Positions 1 to 14,454 are shown, counted from the stretch's first letter. The stretch: 64,000 bases of DNA from Rotaria macrura (GCA_900239685.1 OENT01000527.1:39232-103231), one strand, 5' to 3'. Program-made: numbers and translations. Notes: generated from the sequence alone by a model not told the origin.

Positions 1-51
1 TTTTTTTTCTATCATCCAATAAATTTCATACACTGATGTTTGTTGTTGTAG

Positions 52-1092
52 AATCATTCGATGGATCATGACTACAATACAAATGAGCCTGTATCACCAG
101 TTCCAACTTCGAATAGTGTCGATCCGTCATCACCTGACTCAATCGTGAATGGTATTGATATGAAAGAGCTTAAACGTAAAAAGCGACAACTTGAACATCA
201 ATTAGCAGAAAAACAAAAACAAGATCAAGTTGTCAAAGTAAGAATAATCGATAGCTGAGCGATGTACAATTGCATACAATCATTTGTCTATACTTAGGAT
301 ATTCTAAATACATCACGGTTAATCGAAATTGAAGTTGTACCACGCTTCATTGTTCTTGATACAAATTGTTTTGTTAATTATCTTCCGATAATACACAAAT
401 TAATCAAACAAGGTCGATTTATAATCATTATACCGTTGATTGGTTAGTAAAGTTTTTATCTATGAACTAAATACCTGTACTGTTTATTGTGTTCAGTTAT
501 TTGTGAGCTTGATAAATTATCTGTAACAACGATTGTCGATGATGATTCATATGAACATGCAGAAATGGTTCGTCGACAATCGATACAAGCCGTCAAAATG
601 ATTGAAGAATGTTTTGCTAGTAAAGAACGACGTGTTCAAGCCATGACGGGCGAAGGAACAGTTTTAGATTCTATTCAATTTCGAAATGAAGTGAAAAAAA
701 ATGTGAGCATGAACGAAACAAAAAATTAAGAACTTTCATCTATTTCTAAATCTTGATTCTTATAGGAATCAAACGATGATACAATTTTAGGATGTTGTTT
801 GAAATATGTATGTTGTTTCATATATGAGAATATTCAATTGTTCGAATTCATATTTACTGTATTCTAGTGTCGTGATAATCCTAGAGAATTCTTTCCACAG
901 AATAAAGGTAAAAAATTTTCCTTCTCGAGTTCCATGAATTATTTTCATTGTAATTTAGTTGGAGCTATTCGATTACATCGTGAAGTTGTACTCATAACAG
1001 ATGATCGAAATTTACGTTTAAAAGCTCAAGCTCGTAATGTTCCTGTAAAAGATTTAACGAAATTTCTTGAACTTGCTCAAGTTAATTTATAA
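52..1092 (+). CDS. SMG6: SMG6/EST1A-like protein, C-terminal PIN endonuclease domain (5' partial)
   Basis: The gene enters from the left; an acceptor AG at 50-51 opens the first visible exon. Model: exons 52-237, 298-442, 497-702, 766-807, 868-907, 959-1092. All junctions keep frame and introns are 51-63 bp. The product contains FIVLDTNCFVNYL, PLIVICELDKLS, NDDTILGCCLKY and VVLITDDRNLRVKAQARNVPV, which follow the order of the SMG6 PIN domain. The three acidic positions known to form the SMG6 active site (DTN, NDD and TDD contexts) are all present, so the nuclease should be competent. In animals SMG6 cleaves mRNA near premature stop codons during nonsense-mediated decay. A Lys/Glu-rich helix around 170-237 precedes the domain. 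The 14-3-3-like and exon-junction-binding regions would lie off the window. The stop is TAA at 1090-1092. Confidence 0.9.
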
Positions 1093-4000
1093 GCAAAAGA
1101 AATATAATCTTGCAAAATGTAAAATCTTAAACATTATGTAAAGAGAAACCATGTAGACATCGACGAATGAAGGTAGAAACTTCTATCTGATAGAGAAAAC
1201 AAAGTTCTCTATTTATAATACTAGATCCAGTATATATAATATCTTCTCAATCAATAAGCCGGTGTTAGATGAAGACAAAAGAAAATTGACCGATCCGTTT
1301 CGTTTGTTGTTTACAGTCAAATGATTTTTTTCATTTTTGTTTCATACTTAAATGCTTAATGTAATTATTATCACTGCTCTTGATTCGTTTTTGTATATTT
1401 TATATTGAAAAAAGTATTCTTCTCTTTCGACTTTGTCCTTATTGACATTGAAAGTGAAAAATTGTATTTAGAAAAAAAGTGACATAACGATTTCTTCGTT
1501 TTACTTTTTGTGTTCTCTTTCGTTTTTCTTTCTTCATATATATGTTATTTTGACACATGCGTTTATGTTACATAGCAGTCGAGAAATGTTTGTGCATAAA
1601 TAAATGATGATACTGTTCTATTCATGTTTTGCTTATCCAGAACTCAATGATGCATCAGAAAAAGAAGAGAAGCTAATCTATAGTTAGAATTAATGTTATC
1701 CAGAACTTAGAAAGTGTGCTATAAATCAATTTGGTTTTACACTTACACCAATCTTATTAATAATTTGATGCAATATGATGACAAATCATTGTTTGAAAAT
1801 ATGTTCTAAAAAAAATAGTTCTTCTTTGAAAAATAAACGATGCACAGAAAGATGATGGCATCGGAAGAATCTCTATGTGACATGTCGAGATCAGTTCAAG
1901 TGAATGACATGAAAATATTTCAAAGCAAAAAATTTTAATTTTAGTAAAAATTTAATTTGAAACAATGTGATGGAAGAGTAAAGAACCATTTGGGTGCTCA
2001 TTGCTGTTCCATGACTTCAGATTCATCCTTGATTTTCATATAAATCTAGTGGTTTACAATCTACCTGTGCTAAACTTAAGTCTATTCTCAAAGTTATTGA
2101 TGAAATTATTCATCCGAAAAAGAAGCATTTGTTTTATCTGTGTCGTTTTAACTATAGTCACTGGAAAGCATTTCTCTTACTATTGAGAACAAAATACTTA
2201 GTAAGTTTTCGTAGATATCCTTGTAGTCGATTATATGTCTAAAATGACTAGAAGAATAGACCATGTTTCTACTTACTGTGCTTCGCACTCGAGGCTGAAT
2301 CAATAAAGCTACTGGGTCGTCCAAATGAAAGTGATTTGATTCGGTCATGTCTTTGATGGAATAAAGTGGTCGTCAGCGAATAATCGCTGATTATGTTCGA
2401 TTTCGTTGATCAGGCTAGATAACGTGGCTGACAATTCCTTTAGCATCTTGTGCAAAGTATGTGATTTGATTCATATTAGAGGAGCAAATAACTGTCAATT
2501 GTGAAGGCATTGACTAGACAACCATCGGTCAATTCAGCTTATAAACACAGAAGAAATTTCAGTAATGTAATCTGTCTAATAAAAAATGAAACCGAATGCG
2601 GATACGACTCAATCTGGATTCTTATATGAAATGACGCGTCAATCATATCTTCTTGATCTATGAAATACATGGTACATTTTATTACAGTTATCAATAGTTG
2701 GGAATCTCACTTGTTGTCATATCTTTGAAGAAAACAAACAGTGAAACGGATGCATAATATTGATTTATTGTTATCTACATCAGTTTTAATCGACAATACC
2801 TGCCGCTATTTACTTCTTTGAACATAGAAATATCTCACAAACACTTATTGAACGAAGGATAAATTGGAAGCCTATTGTCATGTACCAACAAAAGCTATAT
2901 CAGATAACTCTTCAAACAGTTCTGCTTCGAAGATTCAATATTTCCCTTTGATTGACAATAATCTCATGTATTTGAGGAGCACGCTGATTTGTTTCTATGT
3001 GACTATTTACTCAAAGATTTCTTCAATAATACATTGGACTCGTTCATGCTTACTGAGATCGTTGCTTACGCTTCATATCTTAATTCAGACATGATTTATT
3101 TTTTCAAATCTCAAGAAAACCATTGTCTAGTAAATTAATAGTTGTTTTTCATATTTTAGACGTTACCATCTTTCATAATGTAGAACGATATTCTTATGAA
3201 ATAGTCAAAAAGCTACTTCTAAATAATGATCAACTTGTATAAATATAAAAAACGACCTTCATTGGTCAATTTTCCAAAAACAAACTATCCATTCATTGAT
3301 ACGGTTGCTTTCTCATCTGAGGAGATCCTTTTTAGCTTTAGATTTTTCAGAAGGTCAATATTTCACTTCGCAATTGAAATAAACGACTATCGTTGATGCG
3401 TATATGCTGAAGTTTTCATCGAATATACGACACAGGATACAACTGTTGAGAACATCATTGTAATTTCAATGAATTCATCCTTTCTTATCAACCTTACGTA
3501 GATATCAAACTTCTATTTTTATTTTATTTTATTCATATAATAGTCCTTCTGATACACGTAGCTAGCTGAATCAGTTTATAGGAGAATACAATCATAGTAT
3601 CGTCAATGAAATACAGAAATAGATGGCTATGAGTCTTCTGATTTTTTATCACTGAGATATTCATCATTTTCTACTAATATGCCGAAAATTCTGAATCATA
3701 CTAACAAAATTGTTTAATATAATTCTTCCGTATGTGAAATATTCCTTGAGTTACGCTAACGATATAATTTTAGCTAACATGTTTCTGATAGTACAAAAGT
3801 ATTAGATGAAATTATGATTTATTTCCATATGCTTCATAGCCAAAATTTTAGTTATCGAAGAACTCAAACAATAGATATCTAAATCGACCACAACATCATA
3901 TAAGGACTTGTGTGCCATACCATAGTAATTGAAATCTTGAAATGTTCATAGAAGCATTCACTAGGCACGATAAACGACGTGATCATATTAAAGAACAAGA

Positions 4001-7000
4001 AGTCTCATTTAAATAAGTTTTTCCTTGGTTTCTCAAAGTTAATAAATTTAAGCAGATAAACATAATAAAACATAACTTTTTTATGTTGAATGTGGAAAAA
4101 ATTGCATTGCTTTTTGACAAAAATCGAAAGAATTTCCAGTAAATACCTCTAAGTTCGGCATTGACTTCCATAGTTGTACTCCTCTTATTGGGTGTTCACT
4201 TGGACGAAACGTAAAATAGAATTCCTTTTGTATTGGACTTGTCTTCGAATGCAGATAATTAATTGTTAGAGGCGATCATAAGGAGATTCTGACCTCCTTT
4301 AGTAAACGGCTCATTGTAGCGCATGAACTTTGAAGAATATCTGCTATCATAGTTTTTAATTATCTTGAAGAAATATCTATATAAGAGCCTCGTTAAATGC
4401 ATACAGTTATCATGGTTGATACAGCGGCATAGTTTTTGGAAGAATCCACCGTAAATTCATAAAATACATGGAGTACTGTGTCTACTACGTTGAGTCATGC
4501 TTCCCGATGAGAATTAACTTCAATTGAGATACAATCACTGCATCTGTATTTAAGAGAACATGTAATATTGTTTTAAATAGAGAAATTTAAATAATTGAAG
4601 TAAATGGAAACCATTTTATATCTAATGGTATGCTGTTTTTCGCTCATGAGGGAAAAATACAAGTGGAATATGAAAGTAGCTCAGTGCATTAATGGTTCAT
4701 TTTACTTTCAACGTCAATGTCATGCCTCGTTATTGCTTTTCAGGACATTTTCTTACCATGAATTGAAACGTGACTAGCTCTAGTTTCATAGTATTGTGAA
4801 TTCAAGAATTACATAGATAATCATCATAACTTATTTATAATAACAATTGATTACAAGATTCATTTTTTATGAAAGATATTTTGACAAAAAATCTTATCTA
4901 AAGTTTCTTTCTAGACATAAACAAATAAATAATGCAATATTTTCATTAGAAATCACGATTTTTTCATTGTAAACTTGAAAATTGTTCTGGCAATTAATAA
5001 TTACTCATTGTTTATGCAGAAACATAATAGAATTTTATATATACATATTGTGCTTTTTTCTCTTCGTGAAGTTTACGGTTTCTGTTAGTCAAAGATCTTG
5101 TTTTTTTCCACGTCTATTTATATTGATAAAAGATGAATGGAAGAAAAGTAGAAAATCATAACGATAATGCTCGAACAATTCTTCTATAAGGTAGAACATA
5201 TTTCACCAAAGAAGAACAACTTCAAATTCGAATCGATTCCATCGCACATGTGGCTGAAAGTAATTAATATACAACTATCACTATTGAAAGTGATCGTCTA
5301 CACAACTTCGGTGGTAATGGTTCAGTTTAGCAACAAAAGAGTAAGTATGATGCCTTCTTTTTTCTCGTCAATCTGAAATCATATTGGTGCTATGGATGAC
5401 ATAAAAGACGCTAAGATCAAGCAGCAACTTGCAGGTTTACAAATATCGAGGAAAAATATATGTAGGTAGTCATGATTTATCATAAGTTGCTACAAATCAA
5501 GATTCACTGTATTCATTGGGTTCAACAAATCCTTGTTATTAGATATTGATCAAGGAGAATCGACGGCTAGTTGTTATACTCATATTCAAATCGAATATTT
5601 TCTTGCAAGTGCTTCTCGAAAATAGATATCAAAATATATGTGAATTGAACAACTATGTAAGTTTATTTAAAGAAGAAAAATATCACGAAACAGACAGAAT
5701 GTTCAATAACGGATCAACGTATTGAAAAATTTCAAGTTGCAGTATAAGATCCTGTTAAACTTGTTCTATTAAGTGACAAACGAGAAATTCAATCATATAT
5801 ACAGTATAAACATATATGTTCTCATTAAATTCTTTTCATTTTATAGCGGCAATTGTTCTGTACCAGTAATCAACAAAAAGTGTTCGAAGATCTTGTTTCA
5901 TCACATATATTTTACTGAAATATTTTCAATATGCATAGCAAGAAGAAAACTTTAATTTATAGAAACTCCATGAACAACATTCTTCACATTTTTCAATCAG
6001 TAATTCTTGCTTAAAAGAAAAGAACTAACTATGACCATAGTCGTAGTTTGTATTTATTTTCTTCTCATGTACGATAAACTAAAAAGAATGTACGAAGTCT
6101 ATTCTGACTTCTCTTACAAACATGACGAAGATGATCATAACTATTTCTCTCTCTCTCCTTCTCATTTAACTGATTGTTGTTTTTTGAAAGACATAACAGA
6201 ATGTCCCGAAGCTTTCAAAGCATATAGAAGAAATTGAATTATGAAATATTGAGTCGACATTGAGCATTTCGAATAAGCTCTTTGAATTGTTTCCCACAAC
6301 ATTTTAGTTTTTTTATCCAACTATACCAAGTACGCTACGAGTCTTGCTTGGCATACTCAATTCGGATTGAAGTATTGCTCAAGCATGCATAGAAATATTC
6401 GACAAGATCAAAACATTATTCTTGGTAATATATCATTTCGATTCTGGAGAATACTAAATGTTAGCGGTCTAGTTTTTGTGTCAAACCTTTACACTGTCTT
6501 CTCAAAAAGAAAAAAAGAAAGTCGTATCTCTAAAAGAGCTTCTATTTATTCCTAAATTTTTTTCTCTAAGACTTTCTCATAAAGCCCTTCAGTGTGATTG
6601 GAAAACTAAAGGTTTTTCTTAAATGCGAACTTCGAATACCTTATACGACATGATTTTTTGTCAAACACGTATCCTTCTTCCTTCAACTGTTCCATCTGCA
6701 GAAAGACGTGAAACTTTGTCAGTTCTACTCTCTGCAGCAACTAGAAATGTTTAAAAACTGTATGACGGCATCCTTTTAGTATTTTCTATGAGTTCTAGAA
6801 AATATAATAGCACTGCTAAAATCTATTGTGAAATAAAATACAATCGTTATTCTTTATTCTTTTTCCTCATACGTACTGAAAGCTGTTGTGATCCATATCA
6901 TTTATCGTCAATATAATTCAACCGTAGGTAAGAGTTAACAATCTGAAATTTATGCATGCCAATTAAAGACATCCTTTACTATATGAATTGTTCAATTTTG

Positions 7001-7227
7001 TACTTCCTACTTTGATTCGAAGCAGATATTGAGAAAAAACTTTTATATTAACACGAAAATTTCTTTTTTGTTTCTTATAGATTCACTAATATTAGTAAGT
7101 AAGTCTATAGAAGAAAAAAAATCTTCTTTGTATCAATCATCTGTATTAAGCCAGTAATTAAGCGAATTGCAATGATGGCTCCGTAGTTACATTTGTTCAC
7201 TAAGTTGAGCTTTATCAAATATCTACA
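1093..7227. other. intergenic, no supported gene
   Basis: About 6 kb of AT-rich sequence. Open frames here are short (60-76 codons), use non-ATG starts or lack codon structure, and none joins plausibly to a neighbour through splice sites. I see no inverted repeat or element ends. Confidence 0.55.
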
Positions 7228-8052
7228 ATGATGAATTCTTCAGACTCTTCTGCGAGCAAACAACCAAATGCTGATTCAGAGACATTGCCTGTGTTCATGA
7301 ACAATTTATCGATGAATATGATTCAAGAAGAACTGCTAACTAAAGATGCATATTCAGCATCAAATTCATTGGAATCTGGAAATTCTCTAATTAACAATGA
7401 AGGTTTTGAATCGACAAAAACCAATACATCTGTTGGTACAGTTCCTATTATCCATATAATTCATGACTTGATCCAATCAGATTCTAATTGCTCACCAATT
7501 GATCAATCACCTTCAGACACTACAAAATTAAATCTGATGAAGTTGAGTAATATTTTACAACGTTATCAAGGTTCTTCCGATGACAAATTATCATCTGAAC
7601 GACGATCAGTATCTATTTTGAATCAGTCTTCTGAGTCAAGTTCACTGCATGAAAGTGATATTCGTTTTAATGCATGTTCAACTCCCTTTATATTAGCAAC
7701 ACATGATCATCAAGAAACATCAACTAATTCATGTTGTGAGAGTATCTATCGTAATGCATCGCCATCAACATCTCTATCAACAGCCAGTGATCGTAGCTTA
7801 TCATCGATTTCATCATTATCAAATGAAAATCAAGTCAATAATTCGAATGTCGTTCATGATTGTCAAAATGATTGTCATTTTAGTACGATTGAGACACTTG
7901 ATGAACAACCTATAAAAAATACAACTAATGATACAATAAAAGCAAAGCATAGAACTGAATCTCGAACTAGATTCTTTTCACAAATTTTAAATCTACAATC
8001 GTCAAAAAAACTTTCAACAAATAAAAATTCGAGAGCATGTTTAATATTGTAA
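7228..8052 (+). CDS. Ser/Asn-rich protein with C-terminal CaaX box
   Basis: A single-exon ORF of 274 residues from ATG ATG to TAA. I do not recognise the family. The chain is low in hydrophobics and rich in Ser, Asn, Thr and Asp, with Ser clusters near residues 130-140 and 170-195, so it is probably largely disordered. It turns basic near the end (TESRTRFF, SSKKLSTNKNSR) and finishes RACLIL. The last four residues, CLIL, fit the CaaX prenylation rule; Leu at the last position is the choice of geranylgeranyltransferase I. With the basic stretch before it, this is the arrangement of a protein anchored to the inner face of a membrane. Seen: the ORF, composition and C-terminus. Inferred: prenylation and membrane location. 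No signal peptide or membrane segment is present. A TA-repeat lies just after the stop (8092-8105). Confidence 0.75.
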   Translation: MMNSSDSSASKQPNADSETLPVFMNNLSMNMIQEELLTKDAYSASNSLESGNSLINNEGFESTKTNTSVGTVPIIHIIHDLIQSDSNCSPIDQSPSDTTKLNLMKLSNILQRYQGSSDDKLSSERRSVSILNQSSESSSLHESDIRFNACSTPFILATHDHQETSTNSCCESIYRNASPSTSLSTASDRSLSSISSLSNENQVNNSNVVHDCQNDCHFSTIETLDEQPIKNTTNDTIKAKHRTESRTRFFSQILNLQSSKKLSTNKNSRACLIL

Positions 8053-10996
8053 AGTGTCTTGTTGTCTTGATAAAATGTTAGATAAACATGTATATATATA
8101 TATACATCACTAGTTAGGTTTTTTCTTTCTGATATCGATGTTTTGCCACCACAACAGCTGGATATTGGATATTCTAGATCACAAAATTTAACATAGATGA
8201 AAATTAATCATGTTTTCATCACATAATCAATCAAAAAATGTATGATTAATGATTATTTGGTTTTGAATCAACGTCTATAGTTATCATCTTGTTCGTATTT
8301 CCGTAAAAATAATAATTGTTACTTTTTTCAATAAAGAAATGAGTTGACATCCGAAAATACAATTCCGGACTGTAATAACGATCATATTAACTCAATTCTT
8401 TTTTATTCATTGTAGCAAGTAGTATTAAAGAAAAATAGTTGTTTTCCTCGGCCTTTTCGACTTTCTCTCTTGAATATAATTCATTTGGTGAAATAGGGAA
8501 TTTTGATGTTTAACGAAAAAATAGTTAAACATGGACAGTATTCTCTGTAAATCAGAAATAACGTGTTTTGAGTGCACGTATGAAATTAATTACAGATTGC
8601 AAACATGCTTTATCCTCTATAATTTACTTATTGTAGCATGCTTCATTTATTAGAGCGCCTACTAACGTGTATTTGCGTCGACAACATGTGGTAATAAACT
8701 ATTTTAAAACAACTAATAGAAAGAAGTAAGTCTTTTGGTAGTTAAATCTTATACAAATCATTCGTAGATTTTCCATGAGACTTTAATTGAGTTAATACTT
8801 CTTAGTGCAATGTTTTTGAATCACCGTGTTAACAACCAACATAATGAAGTCGATCTTGTTAGCAACCTGACAATACTTTAGATATCTACCTTATTCGACA
8901 ATATTTGCACACGAAAAGTGAAGTACAAATGAAAAAAATGTTCTATAGGATAACAGTTAAAAACGAAGGATAGATTGAAAAAACCGTTTCATGGGCTGAT
9001 AGCTTCGTTTTATCAAGTTATGCACATTCTTTACATTCAACAATTCAGATCTGTTAATTTTTTCTCGAAAGTCTGTCGATCTAACAACATCCATCAATTA
9101 ACGTCTTCCTTGTATAAAAATCATCTCTCAGACTGGAAGAGTAAAGTTTATAGAACACTGCTTGATAGCTCACATGTCATTTATATAGTTTTAAAGCTTT
9201 TCTTACTCCTTTTTTTGTTATTTTGTTTTTCGATTAAATCAGAACTGCTGTGTATTGGATTCATTGTTAAATTCAGGGGCATGAAGTGCAAGATTATCTT
9301 TCAAAAGATACCATCATTTGTACAACAAACGTTAGACATGACAGTTATGAATAGTTATTGTCCAATTTCTTTCCTTTCTTAACAATACTTTCGTTTAAAA
9401 AACAAACCGTTGCATCGTTGTAGACTAGAGGATTCTTATCGGAATTAAGAGCACTCTACTATTTAATAGAACAAATAGAAGCTCGCTGTCGAAAAAGTTA
9501 CGTTCTTCAACATTAAGTTTTTTTTTGCGGGACCGTCTGTTTGGATTTCTTTTGATTATAACATTTTCGAATCTGTACTCTCTTGCATGTACGCAAGTAC
9601 AATTTGGCATTACCGATGTCTGAATCATAACCACGTGTTTTCAAAATTGACTTCATGTCTACGAAGAATTGCTTCGTTGAAAGAAACTTTCACTTCAAAA
9701 ATTTGAAAAAAGCATACTATATTCATTTTGAAATCTATATATGTACTTTCTGCAAGATTATATTTTATTTTTTGAGAAACGTTTTCATCGAAGAACACAT
9801 GGATGTAAATCAGTTCAAATGAATGTTTCTTTACATTTTGGCTAAGGATACAAACAATACCAATAACCTTTCAAATGAAATGTTTCACAAAAAGACGTGC
9901 TGAAAATATGTTTGATAATGCGCAACATCGAATGTCAATAGTCTTTGATTTCATATTCGTTTCATTTTTAATTGGTGTAGAATTGATTCAATGGTTACCA
10001 TCAGTACTCGTCACATGTCATTTAGAGTAGCTATCGTTCACATTGACATAGGTTTTCTTCTGATACAGGAAGTATATTTTTGTTTCCGATCATTATTCTT
10101 TTACCATATGAATACATCTAGAATTCAATTATTCAATATGCCATCAGAAACACACATCATTCTCATTCAGCTGATGTTCTAATAACATGCCGTTTTCTTA
10201 TTCGTAAGATGAGATTATAGATGGACATTGTTCTATCATCCGCATAGGCTTCGTTTTTGGTATTTCCATTTCTGGTGATTTTTTCTCTCGTCTATTAATT
10301 GTCTAGAATAGAGCAGGCAATTCTTCTTTTAAATGAAAATAGCAGCTCGCTTTTATTCATGAGATGCATGATGAGTATAGAACAATGTCATACATTTGAT
10401 TTTCTATATTGTCATTAGTTCGAATTGGATGAATTCTAAGTTTTCAAAAATAGAAAAAATAACACCTATCGATAAGTTCTTATAATAACTCCATGCAGCA
10501 CAACAGTATAGAAAAAGAGAAACTTAGTTATGCTACTCTTAAATAAATCCTTTACTAAGTCTTGTTTTTTTTTGGACATAAAAATAGTCGATGTGTCATG
10601 TCTGATGTGATGGTAGGTTTTTGTTAACAAATTAGAATATTTACAGTGACAAATGTTTTAACAAACGAAAAACAAGAAGAACAAAATAAATGAGTGCGCT
10701 TAACACCACGGATTTAAACTTTTATTCACTGCTGTTAGAAATACTCTGTATAATTTTTCTTTTAATGCCCTTGCGATTGTTGTTTTTTGTCTTTTGTAAA
10801 AAAAACTGGATATCATCGATGTATTTGCTTCCATTACTAGGACGAAGGTGATAAGGGAAGGCAAAAAAGCAAGAAATAGAAGAAAAGAAAAGAGAATGAA
10901 AAGAAAAGAAAAACAAAATAACAAGTAACGAAAAAAAACAACATCATCAACGTCGTTGTCGTCGTCGTCTTATAAGAATACAGGGAAAAAACTACC
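8053..10996. other. intergenic, no supported gene
   Basis: AT-rich. The longest open frame (8975-9382, + strand) starts at TTG and has a hydrophobic, Phe-rich composition typical of translated AT-rich DNA. A GA-rich run (10860-10920) and a GTCGTC run at 10951-10968 lie just upstream of the methyltransferase gene and may belong to its promoter or 5' UTR. Confidence 0.5.
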
Positions 10997-11921
10997 ATGA
11001 GCCATCATATGTTTGACGATGAAAAGCATACTACAAAATACCGTCTTCATAGACCTGGTTATCCAGACAAGGTATTCGAACATATAAATAATTACTATTT
11101 TAATGGTAAAATTACAGATGAAAAAGTTCCATTTGCACTCGATATTGGTTGTGGAAACGGTCAAGCAACGGTGGATCTTAGCCTGTAAATATTATAATTA
11201 ACTCTATTGTTTCAATCGAATGAACGAAAGAAAATTTTCTCCTTTTATTTTTTTTTTATAAAGATTTTGTGAGCGAGTTATTGGTCTTGATGTTAGTGCA
11301 AATCAACTTGCTTGTGCCATTCGAAAAGACAATATCGAGTATCGATGTCATATAGCTGAAGATCTATCTTTTCTTCAATCGAATTCCGTTGATTTAATCG
11401 CTATTGCAACAACATTACATTGGCTTGATATCGATGCATTTCTTAAAGAAGCTAAACGTGTACTGAAACCACACACAGGTGTACTTGCTGTATGGACGTA
11501 CGCATTAGGTACCTTGGACAATCCCATAGCTGATGCTATTTATCATGAATTTCATCATGTTTTATTATTTCCATATTGGGATCCAAAAAGATGGTTGGCT
11601 GATGATTATTATCAATCACTTGTACCACTATTACCGTATAAATCGACATTATGTCAACATACGATTGAAAATCGGACAGAAACGACTCTGGGACATTTTC
11701 TTGGTTTTATCGAATCATTATCAGCTTGTCAAACATACAGAAAACAGAATGGCGAACAAGCCTATCAAGATATGTTAACAACATTGCGTCAGAAATTAAT
11801 TCAAACTTATATCAAACCAAAACTTCGAAATAATAATGATGAAATAACAGATTTCGATTCGATTAAAATGACTGTTTCAAATCCCATACGACTTTACTTA
11901 ATGAGAAAAAATCAGATCTAA
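10997..11921 (+). CDS. SAM-dependent methyltransferase (Methyltransf_11-like, class I)
   Basis: Two exons, 10997-11184 and 11264-11921, joined across a 79-bp GT-AG intron with a strong pyrimidine tract before the acceptor; frame is kept (281 aa). Motif I is FALDIGCGNGQAT (near residue 53), the Gly-rich SAM-binding loop. VIGLDVSANQL follows as the acidic end of strand 2, then DLIAIATTLHWLD (motif II/III region) and a VLKPHTGVLAVWTY post-motif. This order and the HW after motif II match the small cytosolic methyltransferases resembling trans-aconitate methyltransferase and the Dictyostelium DDB_G0268948 type. The C-terminal half (PYWDPKRWLADDYYQ) is the variable substrate-binding cap, so the substrate cannot be named. 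The ATG follows a purine-rich leader, and the N-terminus KYRLHRPGYPDKVFEHI is typical of the family. The gene looks intact. Confidence 0.88.
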
Positions 11922-14066
11922 TTTTCTGCAATTAGAAAAAATATCATTTTGTCATATCGAATATCTGTGTTTTTATTTTTTTAAAGAAAAAGAAATGGAT
12001 TGCTTTTTTTTCTATTTTAATGTTATAATAAATAATGATAAGACATGTTTAGTATGAAAAAGAACGATGCTTTTATTATCCATATAAGAACCTTATGATC
12101 TGTAGAGGGTCTTTTATAGACTCATCCACAACGAAACAAAACTAGTTTAAGCACTTATTTTTTTTTATTAACCATTCGTTTCTATTTTACTTTTGTTTTC
12201 AAGTGTCGCATCGATATCATAAAAACCAGGTCATATATCATTATTCTACGTATGAAAGCACTATGAATACTCTAAGAAGTTCATTCAATCTAGAACTTTT
12301 GTATTGATGCATATCTAGTAAGAACACAAAAAGACTATTAGTTTTTTTAACCAAAAGTAGAAAAAGACAAAAACATAGAACTACGAACTTCTATGAAAGA
12401 GTAGCTTGTGTCACTTAGATAGAATATTGTCTACTTGTAAATAGCGTCAGAGAGAAAGGTCAATAGATTTTTTCTCCATATAAAACACATCAAGAAAGTA
12501 TAAAACGTTCTTTTCTAAAGCATGAAAATACGTCTGATGGAAGCTACAAGAAAATGTTGTAATAATGAAACAAACCAGGAAGTTTCTATGTCATGGGCGG
12601 CATGACAAGTATTTATCTTAGTGAAAGAATAAGAAAATAATTGAGCAAAGTTCTCAAAATAGTGACAATTTTCTTAATACTGAAGAATAGATTTCTTTTA
12701 TTTTTCTGCAATACACCTTTAAATCATCGACGAGATTTCGTTAGAGCGAACTATGTCTAAGAAATATCGAATAAACAATATCTGTTTAAGAAAATGTGAT
12801 CGATGACTATCTTTACAGAACATATCCTAGAAAGTCTGATGAATTCAAGAGACTTCTCATGAGAAGACCAAGCAAATGTGTTTTAAATTATTCAATCAAA
12901 AGAAAAGAAAGGTAAATTGACGTTCGTGGTCGATTCAAAAATATAATATTAAAGGAAAAAATTAAGAATTCAAATGTTATTAATATAGATGCGTTGTGAG
13001 AGAAAAAATGAGACAGCTTAGAAAACTAATCTTATGGGTTACATTACATGAAGCCTTTTTTTTTCTAATTAATGTTTCTTTCTTATTTGAATAGAAATTA
13101 GTGTATGAACATTCTTCTGACTATGTTAGTCACACTTCCAACATCAAAACGCATTGTTTTAAAAGAATCTGATACGTTGAATGAATTCTACAATACTAAT
13201 GAGTTGCAGGTTATCTTATTTTAAAGTTTGATGATTATGATGCTTATTAAATATAAGCATTACTTTCACAACTAACATCAAATCGATAGCAAGTATCTAT
13301 AATAAATCCAAAAACTCTCATATTCATTCTAATTAAGATATTAATTGGAGGATTGATATGATGAAAAAGACTGATCGAATGTTTCTTTTCTTATCAACAT
13401 CATCAAGAATACTCGTTTAGTGATTTAATAAATTTCAAGTGCTAGCATTAATCATTTTTAAAAACGACATTGATCTAGCAAGTGAAAAGCGGACGGACAA
13501 TATTATTCATATTTTATCATAAAAAATAAAAAAAGTTTCGTGATTCAATCTCTCTTGAATCTTATAGTATCATACTGTGTCGTTGTTTTTGTTTGCTTAT
13601 TAAAATATCTACCATGAACGATCGAATAGAATCGACAGGTACTTGTGTAGAAGATAAAGGCAACTGACATATTCAAGAAAAAAAGTCTTTATCATAGCAA
13701 ACATGGGCTTCTTGAGGAAATAGATTGTAAAATGAATTAGTCGGCACAAAGTTAACACAAAAATAGTCTCGGAAATGACATTTCCTCACACGAAGTTTCT
13801 AGTTATTTGAGAGATAGCTGGAGGAAAGTAATTAGCTCAATAATATCTATATTTATGAGTAGGTTTCGCTGAAATATTTCATTATATCATTCAAAAGTCT
13901 GCAATATTAGAACATCAGATTCTTTTGTCAACAAAACCTTTTCATCTTTTCGTTGACACAAGATAAATATCCTTCAATAAAAGAACGCCAGTCAATAAAA
14001 CGAAGTGTTTTTTTCATAGAACAGGAAAAATCAAACTCGACAGTTCAGCGATGTTCATACTAAAAA
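11922..14066. other. intergenic, no supported gene
   Basis: AT-rich with no open frame of note on either strand. No element ends or hairpins found by eye. Confidence 0.5.
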
Positions 14067-14158
14067 CAATCAGATCATGAATTACTAAGTTTGATTAAAA
14101 AATATTATTGCACAATCAGACCATGAATTACTTAGTTTGATTAAAAAATATTATTGTA
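14067..14158. repeat. tandem duplication of a 46-bp unit
   Basis: Two adjacent copies, 14067-14112 and 14113-14158. Each begins CAATCAGA and ends in a run of A then TATTATTG. They differ at only about three positions, so the duplication is recent. No coding content. Confidence 0.85.
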
Positions 14159-14454
14159 TTAATTATTTGATAGTAGAATCCGGAAGAAACTTTTATGGGA
14201 TATTTGGAACTTATTATTACATACAGACAATGTGATGATTATGCACTATACATACAATAGTGCTAGTAATCGATTGATGATATTTGACAAGAATAATAAA
14301 CAATCAATTATGTCTATACCATCTAAATATTGCTCTGACCTTAACGGAAAAGTCAACAAATACATTTGAATCTTATATTCATTGTTATTTCCAAAATATT
14401 TAGAGTTATGAAAATTCTCTGTAACGATATCGAATTCTTTTATTGAGTCATGTA

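Noticed and set aside
8975..9382. 135-codon open frame on the + strand
   Set aside because: Starts at TTG, is Phe/Leu/Ser-rich with no motif, and has no splice or promoter support; typical of AT-rich chance ORFs.
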